This document shows positions 1 to 10,904 of a stretch of 64,000 nucleotides of DNA, piece by piece (positions within the stretch are counted from its first letter, which is position 1; each line of letters begins with the position of its first letter). Made by a program: the position numbers and the translations under genes. Location of the stretch: assembly GCF_000372865.1 (NCBI RefSeq), contig NZ_KB889965.1, positions 889,902-953,901 on the forward strand. The letters run 5' to 3'. Under the pieces are notes generated by a model. It was not told the DNA's origin and ran no database searches. It was given only the letters and a program-made list of their open reading frames with translations. The stretch comes from Methylosarcina fibrata AML-C10. GTDB taxonomy: Bacteria; Pseudomonadota; Gammaproteobacteria; Methylococcales; Methylomonadaceae.

Positions 1-3000
1 CATAACTGTCCCCGTTTTCGGGATAGAGGCTGATGCCGATCGACGGCTTAATATACAATTGATAATGTTCGTATTGAATGGGTTCGGCCATGAGGGCAAT
101 AATGTGATTGGCGGTTTTGGCGGCGCCCTGCCAGTCACAGTCCATCAGTTGAACGTTGAACTCGTCGCCTCCCACTCGGGCAACGGTATCTTCATCGCGC
201 ACCGCGCTGATCAATCGTTTACCGACTTCGATCAGCACCTGATCGCCAACGGAATGTCCCAAGGCATCGTTGATGTTCTTGAAATGATCCAGATCGATGA
301 ACAACAGCGCGAAGGTTTTTTTATGACGCTCGGCAATGACGATTTCATGATCGATCCGTGCCTTGAACAGCAGTCGGTTGGGCAAGCCGGTCAAAACGTC
401 GTAATGAGCCAGACGTTCGATCTGTTGTTTGGCTGTTTTGTACTGGGTTATATCGGAAAATATTCCGATGAAATTGACGAATCGGCCATCTTCATTCCGG
501 ACCAAAGTGATTGTCAGCCAGGCCGTATAAAGACTGCCTTCTTTTTTCCGGTCCACCATCTCGCCCTGCCAGAAGCCGGTTTCCGTCAAGGATTTCCACA
601 TGGAGCGATTGAAATTCTTGTTATGCAGACCCGAAGAAAAAATCCGCGGTTTTTTACCCAGCACTTCCCGTTCCTCGTAGCCGGTAATTCGTGTAAATCC
701 CTGATTCACGGAAACAATCTTTTTATCACTGTCGATAATGACGATCGCTTCCTGACTTTGGTGAAAGACTCTGGCCGACAATTCCAGCTTTTTTTCTGCG
801 GATCTCCGGGCTGCGTCCTGCGCGTACATATTTAACGCAAAAGACAGATCCAGGCCGAGTTCGGCCAGTAGATCGAGCACTTCCAGATCGAAAAAATTTT
901 GCTGATTCGAATAAACGCTCAGCACGGCGTAAGGCTGCCGGTTAAGAGTGATCGGTATCGCGCAGCACGATTCCCAGCCCTGACTTTTTTCGATCATGGA
1001 CAGCCCGGCCGGCGTTTCGGCGTCGTTCCGGAAGTCGTTCACGACGATGATCCGGCTTTCAATAAATGCCCGGCTTGTCGGGCATAAATCCTGAGGCGTA
1101 TCCGCCTGAAGGGGAATCCTTTGTTGATGCAGGCAGTCGAGTCTTTCTCCGGCCGCGGCGACAGCGTACAGAAGATGACCGCCGGCATCCGGCAGGCCTA
1201 TCCACGCCATCTTCACGTGATTGATCTGAGCGGAGATCTTGCAGACCGTTTCGAACAAATCGGCTTCATTGTTGATTTGCACGATGGCTTGGTTTATTTT
1301 GCTGAGAGTGGCGTAAAAATTATTCAGGCGTTTGATCTTTTCTTCATGATTTTTACGCTGCGTGACGTCGAGCGCAATGGCGACCAGAGAATCCGGCGTA
1401 TTACGGTACAATTGCAGCCATACTTCCACCGGATAACAGGATCCGTCCTTGCGCCGGTGAATCGTTTCGAAATGCAGACGGGACTGGTCGCCGCTTAATA
1501 GCGGCCGGATTAAACGCGCATAGGAGTCGGAACAATATTCGGGATAAATCTCCAGTATTGACCTATTAACGAGTTCCTCCAGACGGTATCCCAGGTTGTC
1601 GACGCAGCCCTGATTGACGTGGATGAAATGCAGGGTCCGGCTGTCGATGATATGGATTTCATTAATGGACTGGTCGAGCATTACGCCCATCATCTGATTT
1701 TTTTGCTCGGCTATCCTGGCGTCGGTCATGTCGATCCAGACGCCCATCAGTTCGGTTACTTTCCCCTCCGAATCGGTTAAAACCGATAAATGATCTTCAA
1801 TCCAGCGATAATTGCCGTCGGCATGCAAAAAACGATAGTGTTGTATGACCTTGCCTTTGACAAGTACTTGCCGATTTGCCAGCTTGACCTTGGCCAGATC
1901 GTCCGGATGAATTCTGGAAAGCCATAAGTTGTCCATGGTTTGCCAGTCGTTAAGGCTAAAACCGGTCAGTTCCGTAATTCTGGCCGAGCCGAAATTGAAT
2001 TTGAAGCCGGTTTCGGTCTTCGGTGCCGGCGCGAGCGTATAAATCGCTATGGCGCTGTTGTCGAGAATGTGATGAAGATATTGTTTCTCGCGGCGAAGTT
2101 GATCGCGCAGCCGGCAGGTAGCGGTAACGTCGGTAAAAGTCAGTACGACTCCATGAAATTGGCCGCTTTCATCGACAATGGGAGCCGCATTACTTTCGAT
2201 GTGAAAATGGCCGCCCGTTTTGGAAAGCAGCAGGGTATGGTTCGCTTGCCGAATCGTTTGACGGGTTTCGAGCACCTGCCGGACAGGGGACGGAACCGAT
2301 TGATGCGTTTCGGCATGAATGACGTCGAACACTGTCTCTATGGGCTGCCCGATGCATTCCCGGCTTTGCCGGCCGGTCAACTGTTCGGCGGCCGGATTGA
2401 TCCGGATAATGATGCCATGGTTATCGGTAGCGATCACGCCGTTACCGATGCTTTGCAAAGTCACCACCAGTTTTTGTTCCTGGCGCTTCTGTGTTTTCAG
2501 GGTCTGTTGCAACGATTGATGCATCCGTTCCAGAGTCTGGCCCAACTGCATCAGTTCTCCGGAGCCTGTTAAAGGATTGACGGCAGAGGGATGGTTCTCG
2601 CCAATTCGATGGATGAACGCAAGCAACTGCTTCAAAGGCTGAGTGACCAGATAATTCTGAATCAGATAGAACAGGCCCAGGGCGAACAGAATCAACGACC
2701 AGACGAGAGCGCTGTTGCTGACGATTTGCCGCCAGATGGCTCTTTCTATGGAAGAATGATCGTGAACATAATACACGCCTCCGGTTCCGGCCGGCCTCAG
2801 GGTCTGTCCGGAGCCGGGAAATTGCACGGGAACATAGGCTATATGGAGGCGGGTATCCGGATGGTATTGCAAATCGATGCGGAACGATTCACGACATCGC
2901 TTGTATTGCTCCTTATTGAAATAGGGAAGCGACGACGCATGTTTATGCCGCCATTGCCCTTGGTTTGACGACAGGATCAGATCCTGATCGTCAATCAACG

Positions 3001-3268
3001 CGATCACGAGGGTTTCAGCCGTTAAATCGATGTAGCTGATTTCACGATCCACGCCAGAGAAATCGTTCTTGATTAAATCATCCTCCAAAGACATTTGCAG
3101 CCGTTTCATCGTGTCCCGGATCCTACGCTCGGATTGCTCATGCGCCAGTTTGAGCGCATTGTGGTAGTCAATCCAGACAATGCCGATCCATAAGCCGCCA
3201 AAAAGCAGGAAGCTACTGAGCGGCAGCCAGATTTTCAGATTGTATGAACGGCGAGAGATAGCTTTCAT
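1..3268 (-). CDS. multi-PAS/GAF membrane diguanylate cyclase, 3' part cut by window edge
   Basis: An open minus-strand frame of about 1089 codons starts with MKAISRRS at 3268 and runs off the left edge, so the C-terminus is unseen and an EAL domain may follow. A membrane helix lies near residues 11-31, then a periplasmic stretch, then a second helix near residue 170. These are followed by several PAS repeats with typical endings (GVVLTFTDVTA, LMGVWIDMTDA, LVAIALDVTQR), a GAF-like region with the motif GLPDAGG...AVAAAGERL, another PAS (NFIGIFSDITQYK), and a GGDEF domain that begins LAHYDVLTGLPNR and keeps VARVGGDEF. The intact GGDEF motif predicts synthesis of cyclic di-GMP in response to signals sensed by the N-terminal part. 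The signal is unknown. It is a single gene with no close partner upstream. Confidence 0.88.
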   Translation of the reverse strand, partial: MKAISRRSYNLKIWLPLSSFLLFGGLWIGIVWIDYHNALKLAHEQSERRIRDTMKRLQMSLEDDLIKNDFSGVDREISYIDLTAETLVIALIDDQDLILSSNQGQWRHKHASSLPYFNKEQYKRCRESFRIDLQYHPDTRLHIAYVPVQFPGSGQTLRPAGTGGVYYVHDHSSIERAIWRQIVSNSALVWSLILFALGLFYLIQNYLVTQPLKQLLAFIHRIGENHPSAVNPLTGSGELMQLGQTLERMHQSLQQTLKTQKRQEQKLVVTLQSIGNGVIATDNHGIIIRINPAAEQLTGRQSRECIGQPIETVFDVIHAETHQSVPSPVRQVLETRQTIRQANHTLLLSKTGGHFHIESNAAPIVDESGQFHGVVLTFTDVTATCRLRDQLRREKQYLHHILDNSAIAIYTLAPAPKTETGFKFNFGSARITELTGFSLNDWQTMDNLWLSRIHPDDLAKVKLANRQVLVKGKVIQHYRFLHADGNYRWIEDHLSVLTDSEGKVTELMGVWIDMTDARIAEQKNQMMGVMLDQSINEIHIIDSRTLHFIHVNQGCVDNLGYRLEELVNRSILEIYPEYCSDSYARLIRPLLSGDQSRLHFETIHRRKDGSCYPVEVWLQLYRNTPDSLVAIALDVTQRKNHEEKIKRLNNFYATLSKINQAIVQINNEADLFETVCKISAQINHVKMAWIGLPDAGGHLLYAVAAAGERLDCLHQQRIPLQADTPQDLCPTSRAFIESRIIVVNDFRNDAETPAGLSMIEKSQGWESCCAIPITLNRQPYAVLSVYSNQQNFFDLEVLDLLAELGLDLSFALNMYAQDAARRSAEKKLELSARVFHQSQEAIVIIDSDKKIVSVNQGFTRITGYEEREVLGKKPRIFSSGLHNKNFNRSMWKSLTETGFWQGEMVDRKKEGSLYTAWLTITLVRNEDGRFVNFIGIFSDITQYKTAKQQIERLAHYDVLTGLPNRLLFKARIDHEIVIAERHKKTFALLFIDLDHFKNINDALGHSVGDQVLIEVGKRLISAVRDEDTVARVGGDEFNVQLMDCDWQGAAKTANHIIALMAEPIQYEHYQLYIKPSIGISLYPENGDSY

Positions 3269-3291
3269 CGATTGACGGGATTTATGACCTG

Positions 3292-3314
3292 GAAGGCGGT
3301 AATAAACCGCCTTC
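3292..3314. promoter_or_regulatory. perfect 9-bp hairpin in leader of the diguanylate cyclase gene
   Basis: GAAGGCGGT and ACCGCCTTC are separated by five bases, 24-46 bases upstream of the ATG at 3268. No T-tract follows on the minus strand, so it is more likely an mRNA leader structure or protein-binding site than a terminator. Its function is not known. Confidence 0.35.
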
Positions 3315-3802
3315 AACCGGATATTGAGTGGCAATGGGTCTGAACGGCAAGCGATTCATAACCAATCCATTGGTTGGCTCCCGTTTTGAGGGAGCGATGT
3401 AAAGCCGGCTTGTATCCTATCAAGAATGCGTTTGATAGTTCTCATGGGGTTCAAATAGAGCCGGATTCCGATAGCCGGGCAGGGTTGCGGACTGACTTTT
3501 TTCATAAAATCCCAAGCTTGGGTTATTTTCGTGTTTTATCGCATTGAACAGTCTGGTACCTCTTGAATGGTGGTAAAGAAGTCATCAGGGGTCATAGCTG
3601 CCTTTAAGGGAGCTTATAATTAAGACTGCGGCTCTTTATGCGGAAGTTATTGTTTTTCTGCAAAGAATTTTTTATGGATGTCTTTTTTATTATTATAGAT
3701 GATGTAAACAGTAGGATATAAAATAATATAAAATGCCCAACAATGAGCTTGTTGTCAAACGGTTTAAATCAACATCGGACATCTTGCGGCGCTCGGTTTT
3801 CA
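3315..3802. other. intergenic, no gene seen
   Basis: AT-rich stretch between two minus-strand genes. The only structure noticed is the 12-base palindrome CCCAAGCTTGGG at 3511-3522. On the minus strand it is followed by GATTTTATG, and it could be a weak terminator for the aminotransferase gene. No open frame with a convincing start or homology was seen. Confidence 0.5.
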
Positions 3803-4927
3803 TTATTTCAATTCGGCCAATAGGGCCAAGGTAGTCTCAAGATCGTTCCGCGTTGTGTAAAAATGCGGAGAAAGACGTATTCCGGCGCCACGCAAAGCAC
3901 AAACCACGCCTCGCTGCTGCAGATGCCGAAATACTTCCGAGTTGCCTATCGTGCGGTGCTGGAAGACGACAATCCCCGATTTTAGCTGTGTATTGGCGGG
4001 TCCCAGTAAGATAAACTGGGCGTCGTTCAGGATTGACTCCATTAAATAGCCGGTTTTTTCAAGCAATAAGGATTCGACGGCGGCCATGCCTGTTTCCAAC
4101 AATAAGGAAAGGCTTGCGGATAAGGCATGAATGCCCAGCATGTTAGGGCTACCGCATTCGAAGCGGCGGGCCGTAGGATGGATTTCCCAGGGCTTGTTTT
4201 CATAGTTATGGGTATCTTTCATCATGTGCCAGCCGAACTGGCTGAGCTTCAATCGAGCCCTGGCTTCCGGCGTCGAATAAAAGACGCCCAATCCTTCCGG
4301 CCCCAGCATCCATTTGTGACCGTCCGCCATGACAAAATCGGCTTGGCAGGCCTGAACGTCAAATTGAACGGCGCCCAGGCTTTGAATCGCATCGACACAA
4401 AATAAAATGCCGCGGTGCCTGCAAAAAGCCCCGATTTTGTTCAGGTCCAGCCGAAGGCCCGAGGCGAACTGGATCGAGCTGATCGTCAACAAGCGGGTAC
4501 GGCGGTCCACCAGGGCAAACAACGCCTCTTCCGGTGAGCCGGCTGCGCTTAAATCGGCTTGACGGAATTCCACGCCTTGATCGGCCAGGGTTTCCCAGGG
4601 AAGACGGTTGGACGGAAATTCTTCATTACTGGAAACAATGTTGTCTCCCGACCGCCAAGTCAGACCGTACGCGACAAAAGACAACGCTTCGGAGGTGTTT
4701 TTGACCAGAGCGACGTCATCAGGAGAGGGCGCATTGATCAGACTTTGAAGCTGCCTGCGCAATTCCGTTTCCTTGTTCAGCCAGGACGGGTAATTAAAAG
4801 CGCCGTATTGCATGTTTTCTTCGGCAAACAGCTTCACCGCCGCACAGGTTCTTTTTGGCCAGACGCCCACAGCGGCATGGTTTAGATAGATCAGTTCATC
4901 GGCCAGCGGAAATTCCGGATGTTTCAT
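3803..4927 (-). CDS. class V aminotransferase-fold PLP enzyme
   Basis: About 374 residues, from MKHPEFPLADELIYLNHAAVG, which matches the usual N-terminus of this fold; an in-frame ATG 42 bases earlier (4969) is also possible. The PLP-binding region shows CVDAIQSLG (Asp for the pyridine nitrogen) and ADGHKWMLGPEGLG, whose Lys would form the Schiff base. TSEAL and ECGSPNMLG match other conserved blocks of the family, which includes cysteine desulfurases, isopenicillin-N epimerase-like enzymes and kynureninase-like enzymes. A cysteine desulfurase active-site Cys loop is not evident, so a lyase or epimerase-type role on an amino acid is more likely. The substrate cannot be told from sequence. It stands alone, with long gaps on both sides. 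Confidence 0.8.
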   Translation of the reverse strand: MKHPEFPLADELIYLNHAAVGVWPKRTCAAVKLFAEENMQYGAFNYPSWLNKETELRRQLQSLINAPSPDDVALVKNTSEALSFVAYGLTWRSGDNIVSSNEEFPSNRLPWETLADQGVEFRQADLSAAGSPEEALFALVDRRTRLLTISSIQFASGLRLDLNKIGAFCRHRGILFCVDAIQSLGAVQFDVQACQADFVMADGHKWMLGPEGLGVFYSTPEARARLKLSQFGWHMMKDTHNYENKPWEIHPTARRFECGSPNMLGIHALSASLSLLLETGMAAVESLLLEKTGYLMESILNDAQFILLGPANTQLKSGIVVFQHRTIGNSEVFRHLQQRGVVCALRGAGIRLSPHFYTTRNDLETTLALLAELK

Positions 4928-4969
4928 GACAACAAGAGAAAATGGATTATAAAGAAATGACGATCTCAT

Positions 4970-5306
4970 TATGACAGACGAAGCTCAGTTGATATTCATT
5001 TTTTAAAAGAATTATCAATAAAACAGCCGTGAGTTCATCACAATGAACTGACGAGATAAACGAACAATACAGAACTCGCGCACCACCCAAGCGGCCAGCG
5101 GCCGCGTAACAAGCCCGGAAGGATCAGTCATTAAAAGGAAAGCGGGCGTACAGTCTATCGATCAAGAATAGAAAAAAACATCAAAGTGAATGGCGTTGGC
5201 TTTATTTTCTGCCAAAATCGATTTTTATAGGCTCGAATTAAACAGTTTTTAACATAATATACATTATGCGAAGTATCGGATTAGTAATAATTGTAATGGC
5301 TGGAAT
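4970..5306. other. intergenic, no gene seen
   Basis: AT-rich upstream region of the aminotransferase gene. No open frame, tRNA or clear terminator was recognised. It borders the inverted-repeat element at 5307. Confidence 0.5.
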
Positions 5307-5811
5307 CGGCCCGACTCGCATTTAACTCAGTTTTGGGCTCAAAATAACTGCAAATGAAATAATAGCCGGGCTCAGATTATCTGCAATCACATTGACTCGC
5401 AATCCGTTTCCGTGAACTCGCTTTAATTGCAAATGAAAGTCAGAATAAGCTTTGAAAGACAGCGCAATGCTGAAACAGTTTAGCCTAGTCGGCTTTTGTC
5501 TTGGTTTTGGCCATCAGGTTTGGCGGCGGACCGATAGGATCGAAATTTTTCAGTAATGACACATCGTCTTTATTAACCCACAGCACATCCATCTTGTAAG
5601 AGTCTTGAGGTCTCCAACCGCCGAAGAATTTCTTGCCGTCCGGACTGATGTCCTGGGTCAGGCCCGGTTGCTGGTAACTGAAATAGATCAGATTGTCCAA
5701 GGCGATGATCGGGCAATGAATGCAAGCTCATTTGCATTTAATCTGAGTCGAACGGAATTTTCAGTTGCAATTAATTCAAGCCGAAATCGGCGATAAATGC
5801 GAGTCCGGCCG
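5307..5811. mobile_element. decayed element with inverted ends and multiple internal end repeats
   Basis: The ends CGGCCCGACTCGCATTTA (5307-5324) and, on the other strand, CGGCCGGACTCGCATTTA (5794-5811) match at 17 of 18 bases. Inside each arm a related word of the type GACTC..ATT(A/T)AATGCAAATGA recurs several times, for example near 5365-5376, 5420-5442 and, inverted, 5720-5750. Arrays of repeated transposase-binding sites at both ends are known for IS21-, Mu- and Tn7/Tn5053-type elements. No transposase is present, so this would be a non-autonomous or gutted copy. The element type is inference. A gene fragment lies between the arms. Confidence 0.45.
5485..5718 (-). pseudogene. gene fragment of unknown function inside the inverted-repeat element
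   Basis: The frame ends LMAKTKTKAD and reads IALDNLIYFSYQQPGLTQDISPDGKKFFGGWRP in its N-terminal half. It is limited upstream by a TGA and has no ATG or GTG start; only a TTG at 5700 is available, without a ribosome binding site. The composition looks like real protein (SPDGKK, WVNKDD), so this is probably the C-terminal remnant of a larger gene carried between the element's arms. The family is not recognised. Confidence 0.4.
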
Positions 5812-5834
5812 CTTTCAAATGCAAGCCGCTAAAC

Positions 5835-6506
5835 TTAAGCCGACGCTTCAATGCATTCTTCCGAATCGTTCTTCGGACTGTTGACCTTCGTGCTCACTGG
5901 CCAGGCCGTCATTTCTTCGTCGGGATAGGGTTGCAGTAGATCCAGCAGACGGTCGGCATTGCTAAGGTGCGGCGCCAGCCAGATATTCCAGTCGTCCGGC
6001 GCCAGAATCACAGGCATGCGCTCGTGGATCGGCTGCATGAGGTTGTTCGCGGCGGTGACGATGATCGAGCAGGATTCCACTGCCCTGCCCTCCGGACTGT
6101 TCCAGCGCTCCCACAGGCCGGCGAAGGCCATGGGCTCCCGATTCCTGAGCGAGATGAACCACGGCTGCTTGGTTTTGGCGCCCGGAAGCGCCTGCCACTC
6201 GTAAAAGCCGTCCGCCGGAATCAGGCAGCGGCGCTGTTTGAACGAGGTGCGAAACGCCGGCTTTTCGGCCACCGTCTCGGCCCGGGCGTTGATCATGCTA
6301 TAGCCGATCCTGGCGTCCTTGGCCCAGAACGGAATGAGGCCCCAGTGGGCCGTCGCGAAGCGGCGCCGGTCGCCTTCGGTCCGAATGATGAAAATGCTTT
6401 GAGAAGGCGCAATGTTATAGCGTGCCTCCATTCCCGGTATCGTATCGGTCCCGAAACGCCGGGCCAGCGTCGAAGGGAGGCTGAATAAAGCGAAGCGTCC
6501 GCACAT
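5835..6506 (-). CDS. SRAP family (YedK/HMCES-like) abasic-site crosslinking protein
   Basis: About 223 residues starting MCGRF. The start at 6506 is chosen because the family needs Cys directly after the initiator Met, where it forms a covalent bond with abasic sites in single-stranded DNA. Other family hallmarks are present: RYNIAPSQ, HWGLIPFWAKD, INARAETVAEKPAFR, RCLIPADGFYEW and the late PIHERMPVIL with the conserved His. The protein shields abasic sites at replication forks and is often part of the SOS response. A longer frame starting 60 bases upstream would bury Cys2 and is unlikely. No LexA box was identified upstream. Confidence 0.93.
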   Translation of the reverse strand: MCGRFALFSLPSTLARRFGTDTIPGMEARYNIAPSQSIFIIRTEGDRRRFATAHWGLIPFWAKDARIGYSMINARAETVAEKPAFRTSFKQRRCLIPADGFYEWQALPGAKTKQPWFISLRNREPMAFAGLWERWNSPEGRAVESCSIIVTAANNLMQPIHERMPVILAPDDWNIWLAPHLSNADRLLDLLQPYPDEEMTAWPVSTKVNSPKNDSEECIEASA

Positions 6507-6690
6507 GGGATTGACCTGTCGATAAGAAAATAGCCCGGCTACCAAGCCGAAGAATTCAGTTGTCACACCGGTTTTAAAAAATTGGACATTTACTTATTCT
6601 TAGGAATTCCGGCTTTTCAGAAATGGAATTATGAAATGATTCTCATGTCCTAATTTTGATTGTTTTTTGCATTGTAACGGAGAAGTCGAA

Positions 6691-7209
6691 ATGAAAACAT
6701 CAGTCATCGATAAAGTCATGGTCGGCGAAGCCCTGGTCGGAGAAGGCAAGGAAATGGCTCACATTGATCTATTGATGGGACCTCGCGGCAGCGCCGCGGA
6801 AATCGCCTTTTGTATTACCCTGACCAACCAGAAAAAAGGCGACAACGCCTTGCTGGCGCTGGTGGCTCCCAATCTGATGGCCAAACCCAACACCGTCCTG
6901 TTCAATAAAGTCGAAATCAAAAACGCGGAGCAGGTCAAGCAAATGTTTGGGCCGGCCGAGCGCGGCGTGGCCAAGGCCGTGGCCGACAGCGTCAAGGAAG
7001 GGGTCATACCGATTGCGGAAGCGAACGACGTATTCATTTGCGTCGGGGTTTATATTCACTGGGAGGCCAGGGATAACGATAAAATTCAGGACTGGAATTA
7101 CGAAGCCACCAAGTTGGCGATCCGCCGGGCGGTCGAAGGCAAGCCGACGCCCGAAGAAGTCATCGCCCAGGAAGACGTATCGCATCATCCTCTGGCCGCG
7201 CACGATTAA
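6691..7209 (+). CDS. fae: formaldehyde-activating enzyme Fae
   Basis: 172 residues from [19 protein letters not shown], preceded by a GGAG ribosome site. The motifs [42 protein letters not shown] and [14 protein letters not shown] are close to the family consensus, including the catalytic His in AHIDL (residue 24). Fae condenses formaldehyde with tetrahydromethanopterin to methylene-H4MPT in the cytoplasm. This is the entry step of the H4MPT C1 oxidation pathway of methylotrophs and methanotrophs. The gene stands alone and its last four bases overlap the end of convergent sbcC. It is the best single clue to the host's lifestyle. Confidence 0.97.
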   Translation: MKTSVIDKVMVGEALVGEGKEMAHIDLLMGPRGSAAEIAFCITLTNQKKGDNALLALVAPNLMAKPNTVLFNKVEIKNAEQVKQMFGPAERGVAKAVADSVKEGVIPIAEANDVFICVGVYIHWEARDNDKIQDWNYEATKLAIRRAVEGKPTPEEVIAQEDVSHHPLAAHD

Positions 7210-10200
7210 GGCGCAGGATCCGGCCCGCTGCCCTTGCGGCAACCCGGCCCGCACAGCATGCTTCGACCCCCCGTCGCGGGAATGACCTGAATCTGCGTGC
7301 CGATTCTTTCTTTCAGTGCCGGCACGTGCGAAATGATGCCGATCAGCTTGCCGTCCTGCCGCAGGCCGGCCAGCGTTTCCAGCGCCGTCTCCAGGGCTTC
7401 TTCATCGAGCGTGCCGAAGCCTTCGTCCAGAAACAGGGAATCGACCCGGACGTTTTTGCTGGCCATTTGCGAAAGCCCCAGCGCCAGCGCCAGACTGACG
7501 ATGAAACTTTCTCCGCCGGACAGATTTTTGGTCGAGCGAATCTCGCCTGCCTGATAATTGTCGACGACGTTGAGTTCCAGAGGCTGAGCCGCATCCCGGA
7601 TCAACAGATAACGGTCGGTCATTTTCCGCAATTGCCGGTTGGCGTGTCCGACCATGAGGTCGAAGGTCAATCCTTGCGCGAAGTTACGGTATTTCTTGCC
7701 GTCGGCCGAGCCGATCAACTCGTGCAATAAATCCCACCGGGAACATTCCCGTTTTTGCGCCTCGACGGCCTCGGCGCGCTCCCGGTGCTTTTGCTTCAAC
7801 TCCTCGTTGTCCTTGAGTTTCTGGCGAAGGCCGCCGATTTCCTGCTGAAGAGCCTTCTGTTCGGCAACCCGTGCGGACAGCTCTTCGGCAAGCTCGCCAA
7901 GGCCTTGCTGCGTAATTTCCTTCCGCTTTTCCTGTTCCAGTTGGACTGCTTTATCGCGCTCCCGAGTGATTAACCCCGTTTGTTCCTTATCCAGCGCCTC
8001 GGCCTGCTGCTGCAACGCTTTGCGTTCGTGCTCCTGCAGATTCGCGGCCGAGAAACCTTGTTCATCGGCAAAGCCCAGCCCTTGGAGGCGCGACTGAAAA
8101 ACCGCTTCGTCGTTCTGCAATTGCCCGGCTCTGGCGGCCATCGACCGGACCAGTCCTTCCATTCGGGCGTTCAGGTTGTTCAGTTCCCGGCTCGATCGAT
8201 GCCACGACTCTCGGAGCGTATCGAGAGCCTTTTCGGCAGTTTCAATCCTTTCGGCAAGGCGCGCTTCTTCTTCGTCCGGATCCAGATCGCCGAATAATTC
8301 CCGGCGCGTGCCGGTCAGGGTTTCCTGTTCGCCGAGCAGGTTTTTTTCAATGGCCCGCTGTTTTTCAAGGTCATTCCCGCAGGCCTGGATTTGTTCCGCC
8401 TGATGACGCGTCCGAAGCTCCAGTTCGGCGATCGCCCGTTCCAGATCCGATCTTGCCTGTTGTCTTTGCAGCCAGCCTTCGCGCCGGGTGGTCAACTCGG
8501 CCAGAACGGGATCGATCGCTCCGAATTCGACGCCATAGCCGGCAATCTCCTGGGTCAGGCCGCTCAACAATCGCAGTTTTTCGGACTCGATATCCTGCGC
8601 TTCCCTGGTCAGGCGTTCCAACAATTGAACGGACGCGTCTTTGTTATGAACGGCGGCCTGTGTTTCGCGCGATGCCTCTGCGGCCGTTTCCTTGATGCCG
8701 TCCAGCGACTCGCGCAGACCGGCCATTTCCTTTTCCAGGGCCTCGGCGGCCTGTACAATCCCTGCCTCCTGCGCCAGTTTTGTCACCGTCTCGTCCTGAA
8801 GCTGCCGGAGCCGTTCGCTCAAATCCCGGCCGTTACCGTCCAGGGACAGTTCCGAATACAACCGATCGAGCTCCGCCGCCAGGGCGGCGCCCTTCCCTCC
8901 ATACTCCTCGCGGCTTCGGGTGATTTGTGCGAGATCCTTGTTCGCTTCGGCCAGCGCAATCTTCGAATCGTTCAATTGGTCGTTGGCCGATTTGACGTCC
9001 GCCCTCGCCTGCCGCAATGTCTTTGCCGTTTCGTCGGCCAACGGCAGATTTCCCTCTGCGAAAGGATGTTCCAGAGCCCCGCACAAAGGACAAGGCTCCC
9101 CGTCCCGAAGCTGATGGCGCGCTTCCTCGAAGCCCTGGATTTTTTTCAGCAGTATAAACTGGGTTTCGAGAAGGCCCGTCTCCCGCTCCAGCGAAGCGCA
9201 TCGGGCGAATTGGCTTTCGATCCGCTCGGCAAGGGCCGTTTGCTCGGCGAGAAGATCGTCCGTCCGCTTTTCGAGCCCGGCCAGCGCATTTTTCGTCTCC
9301 GACAGGGAATGACTCGTTTCGACGGCCTGATCGAGCCTCGATTTTCTTTCGCCGAGGCTTGACCGGCTCTGCCGCCAGTCCGCCAGTTCCCTGCCTTCGA
9401 GCAGGCTGTTCAATTCGTTGCGCTTTTGGTTCAAGGCGTCCTGGCGGATTTGAAGTTCGCGTTGCCTGTTTTCCAGGTATTCCATCCGCTCTTGCCAAAG
9501 ACGCAGGGATTCGGCCTGCTGCCGCTCGGCGGCTTTGAGTTCCGCCACTTTGGCGCTGTGCAGACCGTCGTGTTTCTTCAGGGCTTCGCCTCTTTCCCGA
9601 ATGCCGGCCAGGTGTTCCACCAGACGTTCGTCGCCCCCGGTTTCGCCGATGGCTTTGAGTAGATCGTCCAGCGCTTGGGTTTGATTGCGAAGATGCGCCC
9701 CATTTTGCCGGTGTTCGGAATCGATCGATGCCAGCGATTTTTCCAGGTCGGCGATTTCGGCTGCTACTTTCTGGATGAGCTTCTCTTTTTCCCGTATCTG
9801 CAAGTCCAGTTCGCGCGTTTTGCGCAGGATCGGCAAGGTCTTTTTCTGCCCGCTTTTCTTCGCTTCGAGCTCCTCGACAGCCTGATGTACGGCGGTCTCG
9901 GCCGTTTGGACCTCGGTCTCGCGTTGCGGCAATTGTTCGAGGCATTGCCGATGGTTTTGCCGGTCCGTTTCCTGTTCGCGCCGGACGGATTCAAGCGCGG
10001 CATGGACGCCGGCCAGTTCCATAGCCTTCAGCCCTTGTTCGAGTTTTTCGCGTTCCGGGGCAAATGCTTCCTGACGTTTCTGCCAGTCTTCTTTCTGCAG
10101 CGCGATACTTTTCAATTCCTGCTCCAGCCTGGACATGCCTTCGAGCCATCCGACGGCCCGGTTTTTTTCTGCAACTTGCGCGGCCCATTCCGTGTCCTGT

Positions 10201-10889
10201 TGAATTTTTCGGGTCAAAGCGGCGTTCAGTTGCTCCTCTTCTTCCGGACTCAACAACTGCATGCCGGCCAGTTCGGACAGCAGCGACTCCAGCTTTTTGC
10301 GTTCCCAGGACCTGCGTTCGTGAACGCGCATCGAGATCCGGCTGTAAATATGGGTGCCGGTGATCTGTTCCAGAATCGGTGCCCTTTCGTCGGCCGAAGC
10401 CTGAAGGAACGCCGCAAAACCGCCCTGTGCCAGCAGCATGGAGCGGGTAAAGCGGTCGAAATCCATGCCGGTTGCGGCTTCAATCTGCTCGGCGACGCCA
10501 CGCGCCTTGGTTTCGACGATCTGCCCGGAATCGGCGTGGGCGATTTCATGCCGGGGAGATTGCAGTTCACCATCCGGCTTTTTGTGCGCGCGGCGCTGGC
10601 TCCAGTGGCAGCGGTAGCGGCCGGCTTGGGTTTCAAAGGTCACTTCTGCGAAACATTCGCCGGTCTGGCGCGACATGATTTCGTTCCAGCCTTTGTTGAC
10701 TTTGCTCAGGCGCGGCGTGCGTCCGTACAGCGCGAGACAGACGGCATCGAGCAGTGTGGTTTTGCCGGCGCCGGTCGGACCGGTGATGGCGAAAAGGCCG
10801 TCGGCCGCGAAAGCGGGATGAGTCAGATCGATCGTCCATTCGCCGGCCAGCGAGTTTAAATTCTTGAAGCGGATCTGGAGTATGCGCAT
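7206..10889 (-). CDS. sbcC: nuclease SbcCD subunit C (Rad50-like ATPase)
   Basis: 1227 residues starting [18 protein letters not shown]. Walker [10 protein letters not shown] is at residues 37-45. Long heptad-rich coiled coils flank a zinc-hook CPLC at 600-603, close to the middle of the chain. The ABC signature LSGGE is near 1123 and Walker [13 protein letters not shown] follows. SbcC works with SbcD as an ATP-driven nuclease that opens hairpins, trims DNA ends and removes protein blocks. The gene starts 15 bases after sbcD, so the two form an operon. Length is slightly above the E. coli protein, within family range. Confidence 0.97.
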   Translation of the reverse strand: MRILQIRFKNLNSLAGEWTIDLTHPAFAADGLFAITGPTGAGKTTLLDAVCLALYGRTPRLSKVNKGWNEIMSRQTGECFAEVTFETQAGRYRCHWSQRRAHKKPDGELQSPRHEIAHADSGQIVETKARGVAEQIEAATGMDFDRFTRSMLLAQGGFAAFLQASADERAPILEQITGTHIYSRISMRVHERRSWERKKLESLLSELAGMQLLSPEEEEQLNAALTRKIQQDTEWAAQVAEKNRAVGWLEGMSRLEQELKSIALQKEDWQKRQEAFAPEREKLEQGLKAMELAGVHAALESVRREQETDRQNHRQCLEQLPQRETEVQTAETAVHQAVEELEAKKSGQKKTLPILRKTRELDLQIREKEKLIQKVAAEIADLEKSLASIDSEHRQNGAHLRNQTQALDDLLKAIGETGGDERLVEHLAGIRERGEALKKHDGLHSAKVAELKAAERQQAESLRLWQERMEYLENRQRELQIRQDALNQKRNELNSLLEGRELADWRQSRSSLGERKSRLDQAVETSHSLSETKNALAGLEKRTDDLLAEQTALAERIESQFARCASLERETGLLETQFILLKKIQGFEEARHQLRDGEPCPLCGALEHPFAEGNLPLADETAKTLRQARADVKSANDQLNDSKIALAEANKDLAQITRSREEYGGKGAALAAELDRLYSELSLDGNGRDLSERLRQLQDETVTKLAQEAGIVQAAEALEKEMAGLRESLDGIKETAAEASRETQAAVHNKDASVQLLERLTREAQDIESEKLRLLSGLTQEIAGYGVEFGAIDPVLAELTTRREGWLQRQQARSDLERAIAELELRTRHQAEQIQACGNDLEKQRAIEKNLLGEQETLTGTRRELFGDLDPDEEEARLAERIETAEKALDTLRESWHRSSRELNNLNARMEGLVRSMAARAGQLQNDEAVFQSRLQGLGFADEQGFSAANLQEHERKALQQQAEALDKEQTGLITRERDKAVQLEQEKRKEITQQGLGELAEELSARVAEQKALQQEIGGLRQKLKDNEELKQKHRERAEAVEAQKRECSRWDLLHELIGSADGKKYRNFAQGLTFDLMVGHANRQLRKMTDRYLLIRDAAQPLELNVVDNYQAGEIRSTKNLSGGESFIVSLALALGLSQMASKNVRVDSLFLDEGFGTLDEEALETALETLAGLRQDGKLIGIISHVPALKERIGTQIQVIPATGGRSMLCGPGCRKGSGPDPAP

Positions 10890-10904
10890 CGGCGGTGCCC
10901 TGTT

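Noticed and set aside
59-2968. Several plus-strand open frames at the left end
   Set aside because: They are antisense to the PAS/GAF/GGDEF gene whose minus-strand frame is continuous and rich in conserved motifs.
8391-10859. Long plus-strand open frames opposite sbcC
   Set aside because: They are antisense to a complete sbcC with all motifs; the high GC content leaves the opposite frames open.
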